Source of the DNA: Antitrichia curtipendula
Lineage: Eukaryota; Streptophyta; Bryopsida; Hypnales; Leucodontaceae
Reading direction: 5' to 3'
Length of the DNA: 64,000 nucleotides
Assembly (NCBI GenBank): GCA_951230915.1
Contig: OX579641.1
Location: 20,996,254-21,060,253 of the forward strand
In this document: piece after piece, positions 1-11,000 of the stretch
How positions within the stretch are numbered: position 1 is the stretch's first letter
How the letters are laid out: each line of letters begins with the position of its first letter
The notes under the pieces: model-generated
Database searches by the model: none
The model's input: the letters and a program-made list of their open reading frames with translations, nothing else
Told to the model about the DNA's origin: nothing
Position numbers and translations under genes: made by a program

Positions 1-232
1 AAGCAATTCATAACGGTCAGAAAGGGTGGTTGGTCCTTCAGCGTAGTTTTCAGGAAAGCAGAGGTTGTATTGCTTGAAAAAAATTGAGACCTCATTACTG
101 TGAGACCTCATTACTGTTGTAGCTGGCATTTGCATTGCTTTGCATAATCAAGTGAATTTAGTAGTCATTCAAAGAAAGAAAAGGCAATTGAAGTAGCACG
201 CTCACATGGATGTCAATGTAGTATACTGCATT

Positions 233-387
233 CACACAACAAAATAACAAGGGTATAAATGACTTGTCCAGAATGACTATAAGCACAACAATGAATACAA
301 AATGACTGCAAAACGACTATTTTGCAATTATTGTTGTGCTTATAGTCATTGTGGACCAGTCGTTTATACCCTTGTTTTCTTGTAGTG
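233..387. mobile_element. CACTA-like miniature inverted-repeat element
   Basis: Almost the whole 155 bp folds on itself. The left arm (AACAAGGGTATAAATGAC, about 250-267) pairs with the right arm around 357-377, and an inner arm with GACTATAAGCACAACAAT pairs with its complement around 333-352. The right end, read on the minus strand, begins CACTACAAGAAAACAAGGG, the terminal motif typical of plant CACTA (EnSpm) transposons. The left end (CACACAACAAAATAACAAGG) is a decayed version. No clean 3-bp target duplication is visible, so the left boundary is approximate. No coding capacity. Confidence 0.6.
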
Positions 388-1429
388 GAATCAAGGGTCA
401 GAGACAACAACTATTTTTTACAGATTTTGAACTAGTTCTTTTGAAGTAGACAATAGTACTAGCAACAATGCCAAAGCAAAGCACAAAGAGACAGTTCAAT
501 CACCTTCCCTATCTTTGTCTATATCCAAGATGGTGTGTCAAGGAGACAAGAGTGATAGTAACACATCTACTTACAAATTAGAGAGCAAAAAATCGACAAG
601 TTGAGTATATACTATACATGTTAGATGCAAATTACTTGATGAGTCTTCCTAAACTAGATAAGGACTAGAGTGAAGCTTTTTATTTTGATAGATGGCAGAG
701 TCCAACATATAGGTCTGCAAAAAAACCACTGAGCCTAAACAATAGAAGGGGGGAAGGAGCGCGGCTTTTTTGGTGTGCCATTGGAGGAAGGGGCAAGAAA
801 AAATGGAAGGTATGTTTCAACCTCCATTGCTTTAACAGTGTAGAGGTGGGCCCAAGCTGACAATTTCCATTAATTTCGTCCAACGGTTAGATAGTGATGG
901 CACAGGAAATTGACGGCACTGGTAGAAGCAATTGTAACTCTTGGTATAAAGGAGTAGACATCAGTAGCACCCACCAAAGATTTTCTAAATTAGAAGGGCT
1001 TTATGCCTCCCAATGCTCAATACAACCTTATCAAAAGGTTAAACGGAAGCTTCCAAATCCATTGCTCAATTGCTTCAACCCAAAGACATGGAGAGCTAAT
1101 ATGCCACATTATAGGAATGCAATGTTATCTTTTACTAACCCCATTCTTGGATGCACACATTTGTATGTCCGGCTTCCAACAATCATGGGGTTATTTCAGA
1201 AATTCTAATCTAAGAGAATGCAACACAGAATAGTCATAGAGACTAATCTATATACATCAAAAGTGATCTATAAAGATGGAAGAATCTAAGGTGGTCTTGA
1301 TTGGACTCTACTAGGTTTTGCCAAGCTCTACCCATACCTTTGCATATGTCTTCACATGGGTATAAAAAAATACCTAACCGCACACTTTATTGGCCCAAGG
1401 AAGTGACCAAAAAAAAATAGTACGGTTTG
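388..1429. other. AT-rich stretch without a recognisable gene
   Basis: No conserved coding block was found. Open frames here, such as 894-1208, have no recognisable motif. The part from about 890 may be decayed 5' sequence of the piggyBac-type transposase that follows, but no diagnostic motif supports this. Confidence 0.4.
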
Positions 1430-2010
1430 ATTGATTACGACATGCACAAGGAAAGCAACATTTGTTGTGTGGTATGCAAGGATAAAATGGTTGTGGTTCT
1501 TTTGTCCACACATGCAGAAGCGGTATCACCTCTGATTCCAAAGAAATTTGTCTATTAAAAAACGCAAGGAAAGAAGAAAAAAGTAAAGATTGGGTCAATA
1601 CATTTGTAGTACACAGAATATGAGGGGAGTCGACACCGTTGATCAACTACAAGGTGTTTACTCTAGTTTGACATGAAGCCACAAAGAGTGGTATCAATTA
1701 TTCTTTTATTTGTTAGATATGACCGTTTGCAATGCATGGATAATCCACAGTGATATTAGTTTCAGGTTTTTGGAGGAGCCTAGCATGATGCACTTGTCTT
1801 TTCAAATGTAGTTGGCAAAGGAGCTCATAGTAAAATGAGGTGAGCGAACTCAAGGATTTTTAAAATTGTCATACTATGTTCCATTTTCACATGGCATAAA
1901 GAGTATGGGCAACAAAAAGAGGAAATTGTCTTATATGTGGGCGGCAAACAAATCTAGCATGCCCAAGTTGCCAATGACATAACTACAAGTGTGCATGTTA
2001 TTGGAAAAGT
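1430..2010 (+). pseudogene. piggyBac-type transposase remnant (DDE_Tnp_1_7)
   Basis: Three pieces of one transposase lie in order but in three different frames. At about 1472-1540 is VCKDKMVVVLLSTHAEA, resembling the family block before the last catalytic segment. At about 1617-1850 is MRGVDTVDQLQGVYSS, followed after an in-frame TGA (1674-1676) by HKEWYQLFFYLLDMTVCNAW, the hallmark 'GVD..DQ' segment and helical block of piggyBac transposases. At about 1912-2000 is a cysteine-rich piece (CLICGRQTNLACPSC, then CAC) like the C-terminal zinc finger of that family. Two frame changes and at least two stops make it non-functional. Element ends and TTAA target sites were not identified. Confidence 0.75.
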
Positions 2011-2153
2011 TACAGGTCATAGGGAATTTTAACGGTCACTTCTCTTTGTACTATATATTGTACATGAAGCTTATTCATCCACGTATAATTTTGCATTTCC
2101 ATTCTCAAACAATATTATACTTTTGAAATTTTTTTGTTTCAACAACGCCTTAA

Positions 2154-2322
2154 TACTAGAAGAAACCTATTTTTTTTTTGACGTCCACTTTTTTGGACAT
2201 TAAACATAACATTAGGATGCTAGTTTTGATGTCAAAACTAGCATCCTAATGTTATTTTTGATGTCTAAAAAAGTGGACGTCCAAATTTTGGACGTAAAAA
2301 AACCCACAGGTTTCTTCTAGTA
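2154..2322. mobile_element. CACTA-like MITE with TAA target duplication
   Basis: 169-bp near-perfect palindrome. Both ends read TACTAGAAGAAACCT towards the inside, and the central arms contain the inverted pair around GACATTAAACATAACATTAG and GATGCTAGTTTTGA. The element is flanked by TAA on both sides (2151-2153 and 2323-2325), a 3-bp target duplication as expected for CACTA-type elements. The terminal motif resembles CACTAGAAGAAA but has lost the first C. No coding capacity. Confidence 0.75.
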
Positions 2323-2325
2323 TAA

Positions 2326-5300
2326 CATTGTATATAAGTTTGGTACCCTGCGAGGATGAAGTCATAAATTGTCCTGCATTTTTGGAGTACACCTAAAATT
2401 GAGTATGGAATGCCGCTTAGATGAGGCCCACACTTGGTAGTTCTTGTCAACGGAACCGTAGACCATCAATTGGGGCTAGGTAGGTAGGGCCGTAGGAGTA
2501 TGGCATTCGTGGGCTTTGACAAGTTGTCTGACATGGACTAACAGTGTGTCCAAGCAGTATCGACCGGGTTTGTTGAACGAGGTTGAGCTAGCTTCACTTT
2601 GTTGCTCCAGCACATAATGTAGTTGCTAACTCTACTACCTGTCAACATAAGCGAAAGATTATGCTCCTATCATCGTTGTGTGTCGCTATTGGCTTATTTT
2701 CAATCTCTTCCCTATATGATGTCTGGACAACATCAACAAGACTTTTTGATGGTTGGAATTACTCCGCATGAATGGAGGGACACCAAATCCAATGTCCTTC
2801 CTACTATTTCTTTTTCTAGCTCCCACCTTTTCAAATCAATAGCAATTTGTACGCAACATAATTTCATATATAATTGGCCCCCCTTCTCTCATCTTCCAAT
2901 TGCTTCCTTGCTTATCTTCTAAAATATTTGTTTCTTTGTCCAATGCCAATGAATGTCGTGTTTTTTTCGCCATTTTTGGTGTTGCCCTCTTGATGACGAC
3001 CTAAAAAGTCTTTTAGAATTTTGCCGTAAAATAAGTAGGCAACCTGTTATTGACTCCATTTCATGCTTTCTAGCATCTTAATCCCTACAGTTCTATGACT
3101 ATGTTTTTACCAAGAACACTCCAAAACTGCCATTTTTAGTACAAGTACCAAATTTTTGAAAAAAAACTTTTTTGACACATGTAACCGTAGAATCTTATAG
3201 TAAACTAGTTTTAGAAGATGTCGAAATTTTTTCAGAATTTTCCACCATGCGGATTGGAAGATATTAGCATTTGAATTGGCAAAAATCTTATTTTTGTCCT
3301 TGCGAAAAACAGGGCAGCTGCACTTCACAAGGTCACATTTGTATGAAAAAATATCCAAAATGGTGGTGCATCTTTGAATTCTTTTTCCTAAACAAGTTCT
3401 CTACATGCTTAAAATTTTTCAAATCATTTGATATTGTACAACATATACAAAAAAAATAGTAAGTAGCAAGAAGTAGAGAATGATCCGAAATACTAAATTG
3501 TTAAGAATTTAATTATGGAATTGAAAAATGTAAATCCCAATGGTTGTAATGTTGTAATAAACAACCTACATCCTATGAAATTTTTTTTTCAAGAAATATT
3601 AAAAATTGAGTTAAATAAACAACTTCAAAGTTTATTTCAGAGTAGAGAATCTATAACTGCCCACAAACTAATAATCCTCATAACTTTTGATTCATTGGTC
3701 GAAATGGAATGATTCAAAGCTTTCCACGTATATATAACTCTAGGAAACCAATTTCAAATTTTTATTTTTGAAAGTGACTTTTTTTTATCTACCCAGACTG
3801 CCCAGTTACAAAAAAAAGTAACATATTTGGCCATAACTTTTGACTCCTATTTCCAAATGTCATGAAATTTAGTGCATATGAAAGGTACTCCTCATGCCCA
3901 CCTTCTATTAAAATTTCAGCCAAAAATATGAAAATCTCCAGTCACAAGTACCTGCCCAAATTTTTTATACTGCCAAAAACCGTATGCTGGTCCTTTAGGG
4001 GTTGAGAGATTGACGCTTCTAACTGCACCCTAGTTTTGTATCATGCTCTATAACTGCAATGCAATTCTATTGATTCTCTCAAAGCGCACAATGATAGGTC
4101 CACCTCCCACTTCCTATTTATGGTGACAAGTCCATCATTTCTAGATTAAGTGGATTTTTCTTCATTTTTTTGATTGAATAAAGCAAGAAAATAACCTTGA
4201 GTTTATGCAAATTCAAACTAGGCTTACTACATTGATAAATTCTTGTCTACCAATTATAAATCATCAGGGAAGAGGAAATTCGTAAATAACAAGGATTATC
4301 TATAGTTGCAATATTGTAACTACAAAACAATTATTGATAAAGAATGACTTGAGTGTGACTAATGTATGCATACTTGTCAAATCATTTTTATTGAGCAAGA
4401 AATTTTATTAAGCTATATTATTTAAACAATATTGGAAAGTTGTTCCAAAACTTTTGACTTAACTTCAATGGTTGAAATTCACTATAGTCATTTTGAAGGT
4501 CTCTTAGACTTTCCTAACCTTGCTTTTATAATGAATTTCATTAAAAATATTAAATGACATAATGAAAAGCATGGGATAGATAATGACTTTGATTTCAAGG
4601 ATTGTGTCACCAAGGATCTTAGCATGTTGTCAGGTAGAGAAGAGGATGTTTTAAGAATACGTAGAGTATCTAGCTGTGATTGAGAATAATTTGCTTAGAA
4701 GTTGAGTCAAGTCTTCAAGTCTTCTAATTTTTAAACTGTTTTCTGTTGGCCTATTGTATAATGGCTGTAAATAGATTCAAAAGTCAAGGTAGGTGGTAAG
4801 AAACCACAGGCTTCGAATGGGTAGAACAAGGCAACCAAACCACAAGCTAACCCGTCTGAAAGATTGATTCCTAAACTTGACTAGCAATCATGTCTCACTA
4901 GTGGGAACAACTTAAAAGAACAACCATGTGGGTGATCAATCCCACTTTGTCACCACAAACACAAAATGGGGTCATTATTGGATATCCACATAATCCGCAA
5001 CAATATTTTTTTATGCAGAGTTGAAAACAACAAACCTTCAAAACCGACTAGAAATAACAATAAAGAGACAACAAGCCTCCCAAACTGGATAGCTAGGAAT
5101 AACAAGCCACAAGCCACAACACATGAATCTTTATTCTTCTTCTCTTCTTCTCTTCAAGTCTTCAAGTCTTTGAATCTTCAAAAGAAACACAAATCTAAAT
5201 CCATCATGTCTTTATTCTTTTTGAAATTAAAAAGCAACAGACCTTCTTTTGCTTCACTATCTATAATTTTTGCAATTTTTGTATCAAATTAAGAATTTAA

Positions 5301-6668
5301 TATTTTTTCAAAAAGCTAAAAATTCTCTTATCTTCACTAAAATTTTCACTTGCAATTGATTCTTTAAACAAAATCTATAGCCTTACAAAGATTCAGGTTT
5401 CAAACAACAAAGGCAAAAGACCCTTTACTACTCAAAAATTCATATTTTTCTTTACAAAGCTCCAATTGCTTTAAGTAATGAGTCTTTGGAACGCTAAAAA
5501 AGTTTTCTTTAACTTTCCAAAGTTTTGAACATATAAAAAATAAATAAAAACTTTGGTGGCCGCTCAAATCTTTGCTCTTCTTTGTTGGGTGACAACAAAC
5601 TCTGTTCTACTCACATGCTTATAACTTTTTGCTCCCAACTTCAAATCATACAAGAAATGTCTTTTTGAAACGGCAATGAGAAGAGGAAAAAGTTTCAAAT
5701 TTTCATTTCAAAATATCTTATACATCAAAAGATATGACCACTTGAATACTCAGCATTTCAAAACTCAGAACACACATTCTATATACACACTACCTACAAA
5801 CCCCGATTAGAAAGGAGGGAAAAAATGCCTACTCAACCTCTAGGCCCCTAAAGTAGGTGAAATCAACCCAAATACACATCACATGGGCCTTCAAATACCT
5901 CTTGGCCCAAGAAAAATACTCAAAGGTAAGTTCCTATTCATCTTTCAAGGTTAAAGAACCTCTAAGGTCCAAACTAGGAAGTAAACTACCTTTATTCCTC
6001 TAACTTTCAATACTTAACATACAAATAGAGTACAAAGAACTCAAATTAGCTATAAAACTTCAACCAAAATCAAATGGAGGTAAAAATTGAAGTCAAAGAA
6101 GAACATTATTCCATCTACAAGAACTTGAGGATGCACTTGACAGTATTTGCGACATAATCTGCACGTTCAGCCTTTATTAAAGGATTCATTGGCTCTTTCA
6201 ACCAATAATAGTGGATAGAGCTTTTCTTTATTGGACTTACCATACAATAGTATTGATCGTTGCTTAGGCCTTCATAACTCTTTGTAAATATCACTTTTTG
6301 GATGTCCAGTTCAATACATCCAACTTGGAATAGAATCACCAAAGCACAAGGGTCTCTTTGGAGATTACTATACAAACGTTGTTTCACATGAGGTTTCTTT
6401 AACCAGTGAGAAGGTTCATCCTCAACTTGCAAATAAATTGGCAATGGTACAAAAATTGTCGGCTGAGATGGTTAAATTGACAATTGTGACAAGGAAAGCT
6501 CTAGTTCAACCTCTGGTTGAGTCTCTGGATCTTGCGACTCCATAAAAACCTTCCAATTTGACATTCTAAAGTCGACTTTAAACCCACAAAAATATTTTAT
6601 ATAAACTATAAAAAATACTCCAAACTAGTGAAACATGTCCAATGCTTTTGTCTTTTCAATAACTCCAT
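2326..6668. other. gene-free AT-rich region
   Basis: No conserved domain recognised on either strand. Blocks such as 3820-3960 and 5620-5760 have the look of old, decayed repeat DNA but no terminal repeats could be delimited. The longest open frame (6115-6444, minus) has no recognisable motif and no splice context. Confidence 0.45.
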
Positions 6669-7685
6669 CTCAGGGAGGTCACTCTATGCATTTATACAAC
6701 CCACATGTGGCAAGGATTTTGGATCCTCTATTTACTTCTTCAAATTTAAGTAAAAAAAAAAGAAAAAATATGAGTAGATTTCCCTACTTTGAAAGTTTAT
6801 GTTATGCATTATTGATAATTTTATACGTAAATTATAATTAGATACAAATTTTTGAAGTAAAAAGATACATTGTAAAGTTGAAAATAACTTTCACACTTCT
6901 ATATTAAATAAAAAAAAATTGTTTAAAAAATACACAAAAAATTCTCAAAAATGAGTCTCTATTGAAAGTTTATATTTCTTGAATATTAATGCAATGGTTG
7001 TCTAAAACACCATATTCATTAAAATGAGAGTTTTCCATTGAAATGAGAGGTTATTTAAAAAAAACTAACTAAAGATTTTATGTCAATTCAGCTAAAACTG
7101 AAAGATTTTCTATCAATTTAACTCGATTCGAGTTAAATTAATAGAAAACCTTTCAGATTTGACCTAATATTGAAAGATTTTTTTTCGATTTAACTCGATT
7201 CGAGTTAAATTAGTAGAAAACCTTTCAAGATTTGACCTAATATTGAAAGTTTTTTTTGTCAATTTAACTCAATTCAAGTTAAATTGACCCCAAACCTTTC
7301 AATATTGACCTAAAATTGAAAGGTTTTATACCAATTCAGATCAAAACTCTCATTTTAATGGAAATTATTGTTTTAGGTTGAGATCAGCATGATTATTTTG
7401 AGAGGTCTCCAATCTCTCATTTGAATGAATATGGTGTTCTAAATGTGTTCTCTATAAATACTTGAGTTGAAAAACATGTCATTTTAGTTCATTTTTCAAC
7501 CTTCTCTAGAATTATTTCATATATTATTTGGATTGAAGATTTGGGCAATAGAATCTTATAGTCTTGATTAAATAATGCTCAAAATTGTAGGCTAAAATTA
7601 TAGTTTATTAAAAAGTAAATAGGAGGTCAAAAGATCATTTAGTTGCACGTGGTATACTATAGATACACTAAGTGACCTCCCCGAG
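6669..7685. mobile_element. hAT-like MITE (family A, copy 1), interrupted
   Basis: The termini are inverted repeats: CTCAGGGAGGTCACT at the left (6669-6683), and CTCGGGGAGGTCACT on the minus strand at the right (ending 7685). The flanks carry an exact 8-bp duplication AACTCCAT (6661-6668 and 7686-7693), the length produced by hAT-superfamily transposases. The interior aligns with copy 2 at 14413-14981 through blocks such as ACAAATTTTTGAAGTAAAAA and GAAAGTTTATGTT. A separate 431-bp element (7007-7437) has jumped into this copy. Without the insertion and its duplicated target the copy is about 580 bp. No transposase is encoded. Confidence 0.75.
7007..7437. mobile_element. nested MITE with hairpin tandem units, inserted in family A copy 1
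   Basis: The ends are inverted repeats: ACACCATATTCATT at 7007 and AATGAATATGGTGT ending at 7437. TCTAAA occurs on both sides (7001-7006 and 7438-7443), while the paralogous empty site in family A copy 2 has it once (14750-14755), so this is an insertion with a 6-bp target duplication. The interior contains three similar units about 72-73 bp apart (near 7116, 7188 and 7261). Each is centred on a perfect or near-perfect hairpin TTTAACTCGATTCGAGTTAAA with GAAAACCTTTCA nearby. No coding capacity. Confidence 0.75.
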
Positions 7686-7815
7686 AACTCCATTAACAAC
7701 TAGCATCACCTTGAAGCCACTGGAAGCGTCACCAGTAAATTTTGACTTTGTAATCATAAAATCTCTTCAAAATATAAATAAATACACATCTTATACATTG
7801 TACATATTTACATCA

Positions 7816-8060
7816 CAACAAGGTGAGTACAAAGATGTAAGCCTACAAGCCTTGAATTTAGATGTACACATATAGCTACCACCATCTGAAAGTATTTTTA
7901 ATATATATATCCATAATATAGGTATACTATAATTTGAAAAGAGTTTATAAAATAGGTACGTATAACATAGGCACCTATAACCATAAAAGGTGTCTATTAT
8001 ATAGACTCCTAGGCTTATGAGGTCATAGATTCCATGCTCACATGCTAGCACTCCCTATTG
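7816..8060. mobile_element. degenerate Mutator-like MITE (family B, second copy)
   Basis: The left end (GTGAGTACAAAGATGTAAGCC) and the inverted right end (minus strand GGGAGTGCTAGCATGTGAGCA) resemble the ends of the better-preserved element at 18662-18907. The inside is rich in TATAATATAGGTA-type steps, also as in that element. No target duplication could be read and the boundaries are approximate. Confidence 0.35.
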
Positions 8061-11000
8061 TATCACTTGTGTGTAGGAGTAATTGTGATGACTTCAAAAA
8101 TAAAGAAACTGGAATTCTAAGGGCAATATCACATTATGTTTGTAGAAAATTTTATGAAAAGAGGCACAAATGATATCTATTATAATAATATATTTTAGTA
8201 TAAGACATTTGCAAGTAGACTTTCTTTTATAGACAATTCAATGCCACCTATTAAATAAGGTAGCTTTAGCAAAGACAATACTATGTTTGGCACAGTTAAA
8301 GCTTATATAATTTGCACTAATATTATAACATTGAATACATTGGAAGTGTCAGCAACCTCAAGTTGAGACTAGGATCTTTTTTGATCAATTTTATTCACTA
8401 CAATGTTAGAAAAAATAACTTACATGACCTAGGAGGCAAAAATTAAAGATTTTGACATAGTTGGCAATTTGTATTGGAAATTGACCACCAAAATTTTTAT
8501 ATCATTGTGCATGTATGTGGGATTCCCATAATTTTCTTTCTTTTTCACCCATTTGCAACAAAGAAAATAACAAATGTTTGAAAAAGCTTGTAGTTCAATT
8601 TTAGAATGCCCTTCAAGACACTTAACTAGTTTACAAATAATTCATAGGCATCTTCATGGGTGACCTTGAACATTGAGGCTACATTTGAATCAATAGTTTG
8701 CAAACAAGATGATGGTGAATCATGTGCTTCGAAGGCCTTCATGGAAGTAAATCAAGTAGCTCTTTGTGATGGTCTATTATAGAACATCACCCAATTAATG
8801 TCCTTTGGATTCAACATATCCAAAACATTGCAATTTACTGCATTTAAAAGCTAGTTTTTAAATAGAAAAATTGTACCATCTACAATCTTCTCTACATTTT
8901 ATTTTTTGTATATTAGGTCATCATCATACAAAGACAACGTAGTCAAAAGGCTTAAAAAAGAACAACTATGACGCAAAAACAATATTAAAAGAATGAATTT
9001 AAAGCATCTTATAAAATACTACACTTCTACAAAATGACTCATCATTAGCTAATATAACGTTAAAGTGAAAGAAGGATTGGTTGGAAAAAGGGATGGAATA
9101 ACTTTTTTGAATAAGGGTTGTATTAAAGATAAATTCTTTATGGTTATGGGTGTGCCAACTCTTGTAATGTTGGAACCATAATATAAGGCTTAATCACGCC
9201 TTCCAACACTTCTTTGATGTCTTCATACAGACTATTCTTCCGCATCTCAAACTCACTTGTAAATAAGGTCAAATTGTTGTAGGCATTTGGTAACAAACTA
9301 ATACCCTTATTCTTTATGTAGCCCTTAATCATTAACACTTTGTAGTGGTTTTGAGTTTACTTTTTGAAGGACATGGAGGTCCCTACAATTGCCATCTTTT
9401 TTTACTTAAATCTAATGTTTTGTAGTTTGAATCTACTTAGTAATTTGTATTTTTGTGGTCCTATTTAAACTTTTGAGTCATTGTTTTGTGTTTGTTATTT
9501 TACAGTAGTCTCATAAAAAGAGTGTCAAACCATCCCTTGGGCCTCAAAGTTTTATTTATTTATTTTTTCAATTCTACATCTTATTATTAACTTTTATGAG
9601 ACAAAATCCCAAAAAGGAGTGTCAAACCATAATAAGAGAAGTATTTACAAATATAGTGTTTTTTCCATAAAAGTCTAGAGTACGTAAAATACTCCATTAC
9701 TTTAGTTGTATATAGGTTAGATGCCTTAAATATTAAAAAAAATCTGAACCTTGTGGAGGGCTGCTAACTTTTCATTTTAGCCCACACACACACACCGCGC
9801 AGTGCAAATAATTTTTTTTTAAATTTTTTAAATTTAAAAATTAATTAATTACAAATTAAATTAAATTAAAATTTTAGAATTTTTAAAATAGTCAATCTGA
9901 CATGGCAATGACGTGGCACTACTAGTGCCACATCAGCTCCTAAAAAGTAAAAATAAAAAAAAATATTTTTTTCCAATTTTTTATATAATTGCATAGTTGC
10001 CATCCAAAACTTGAGGCTTGAAATTTTTTCTAATGAGTTAGCAAAAAGTCCAAGTTAGTAGAATATATTATAAATATTGTCCTAAATTATGACCAATATC
10101 TAAACCTATAAATGCATGTGACAAATTCTAGCTAAAAAAAAATTTCATAGGAGTAAATTTTCTATAGACTTAGACATACTTATTAGGAACAAAAAACAAA
10201 AATACTAGTCATTCTAGAATCCAAGTAGGTATCAAATTGTTCATCTTGTAAGTAATAAATTCAAGCAATATGAAGAGAAGAAAATTCAAAGAAAAAAAGA
10301 GGTGTTTTATAATTAAAACACACCATTCAAGAGTCCAATAGTGCAATTATTTTGCTAAGATTCTTTACCTATCAAAAAATTCTCAAACCGCCTAATTTTA
10401 TAGAAGATAATAAATAGTTGACCTTTTTTTATAATAAATACAGAGTAATAATTCGAGCTTGCAATTGGTGTATACAACTCTCTAGAGGTCAACCCCTATT
10501 GAAAAATAGTCTTCTACTATTGAAAAATACTTTTAAGGTACTCCGACAATGGCTAGTACTCGAACAAACAACAACAAATATGTATGATGGATTTAAATTG
10601 AGGCATTGATCAAAGTCCTGGGAGCATATGACATCCAAAGAAGACAAAAAAGAGTCTTTCTTTACTACCACAACCTCTTCAAATACTCCAAGAAATTCAA
10701 AATCTTTCAAAAGTATAAATTTCATCAATCAAGATTTTTACAATTCTTTCTTTTGGCAATTTGAATGACTTTGAAGTAGGGGATCAAAGGTCTACTAGTC
10801 TAATTGGGATTTTTAAAGTCAATAATGCAATCCGTTTGTCATTTAAAACTTTCTATTTAAAATTAAAAATAAGTTCAGTAGTAAATTTGACTTATTTTAG
10901 TAAATTGCAGTTACTTCTAGAAAAATCTTAGGATTAAAGGAGAAAGAAAGGCCTTTGGAAAATGGATAAAATTCCACCTCTTCTTTCTCCAAACAATCCC

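Noticed and set aside
86..118. Short direct duplication GAGACCTCATTACTGT at the window start
   Set aside because: Only two copies of about 17 bp, with no further structure; treated as chance or local slippage.
6115..6444. 109-residue open frame on the minus strand
   Set aside because: No recognisable motif, AT-rich surroundings, and no related frame nearby. It could be decayed transposon coding sequence, but nothing supports a gene call.
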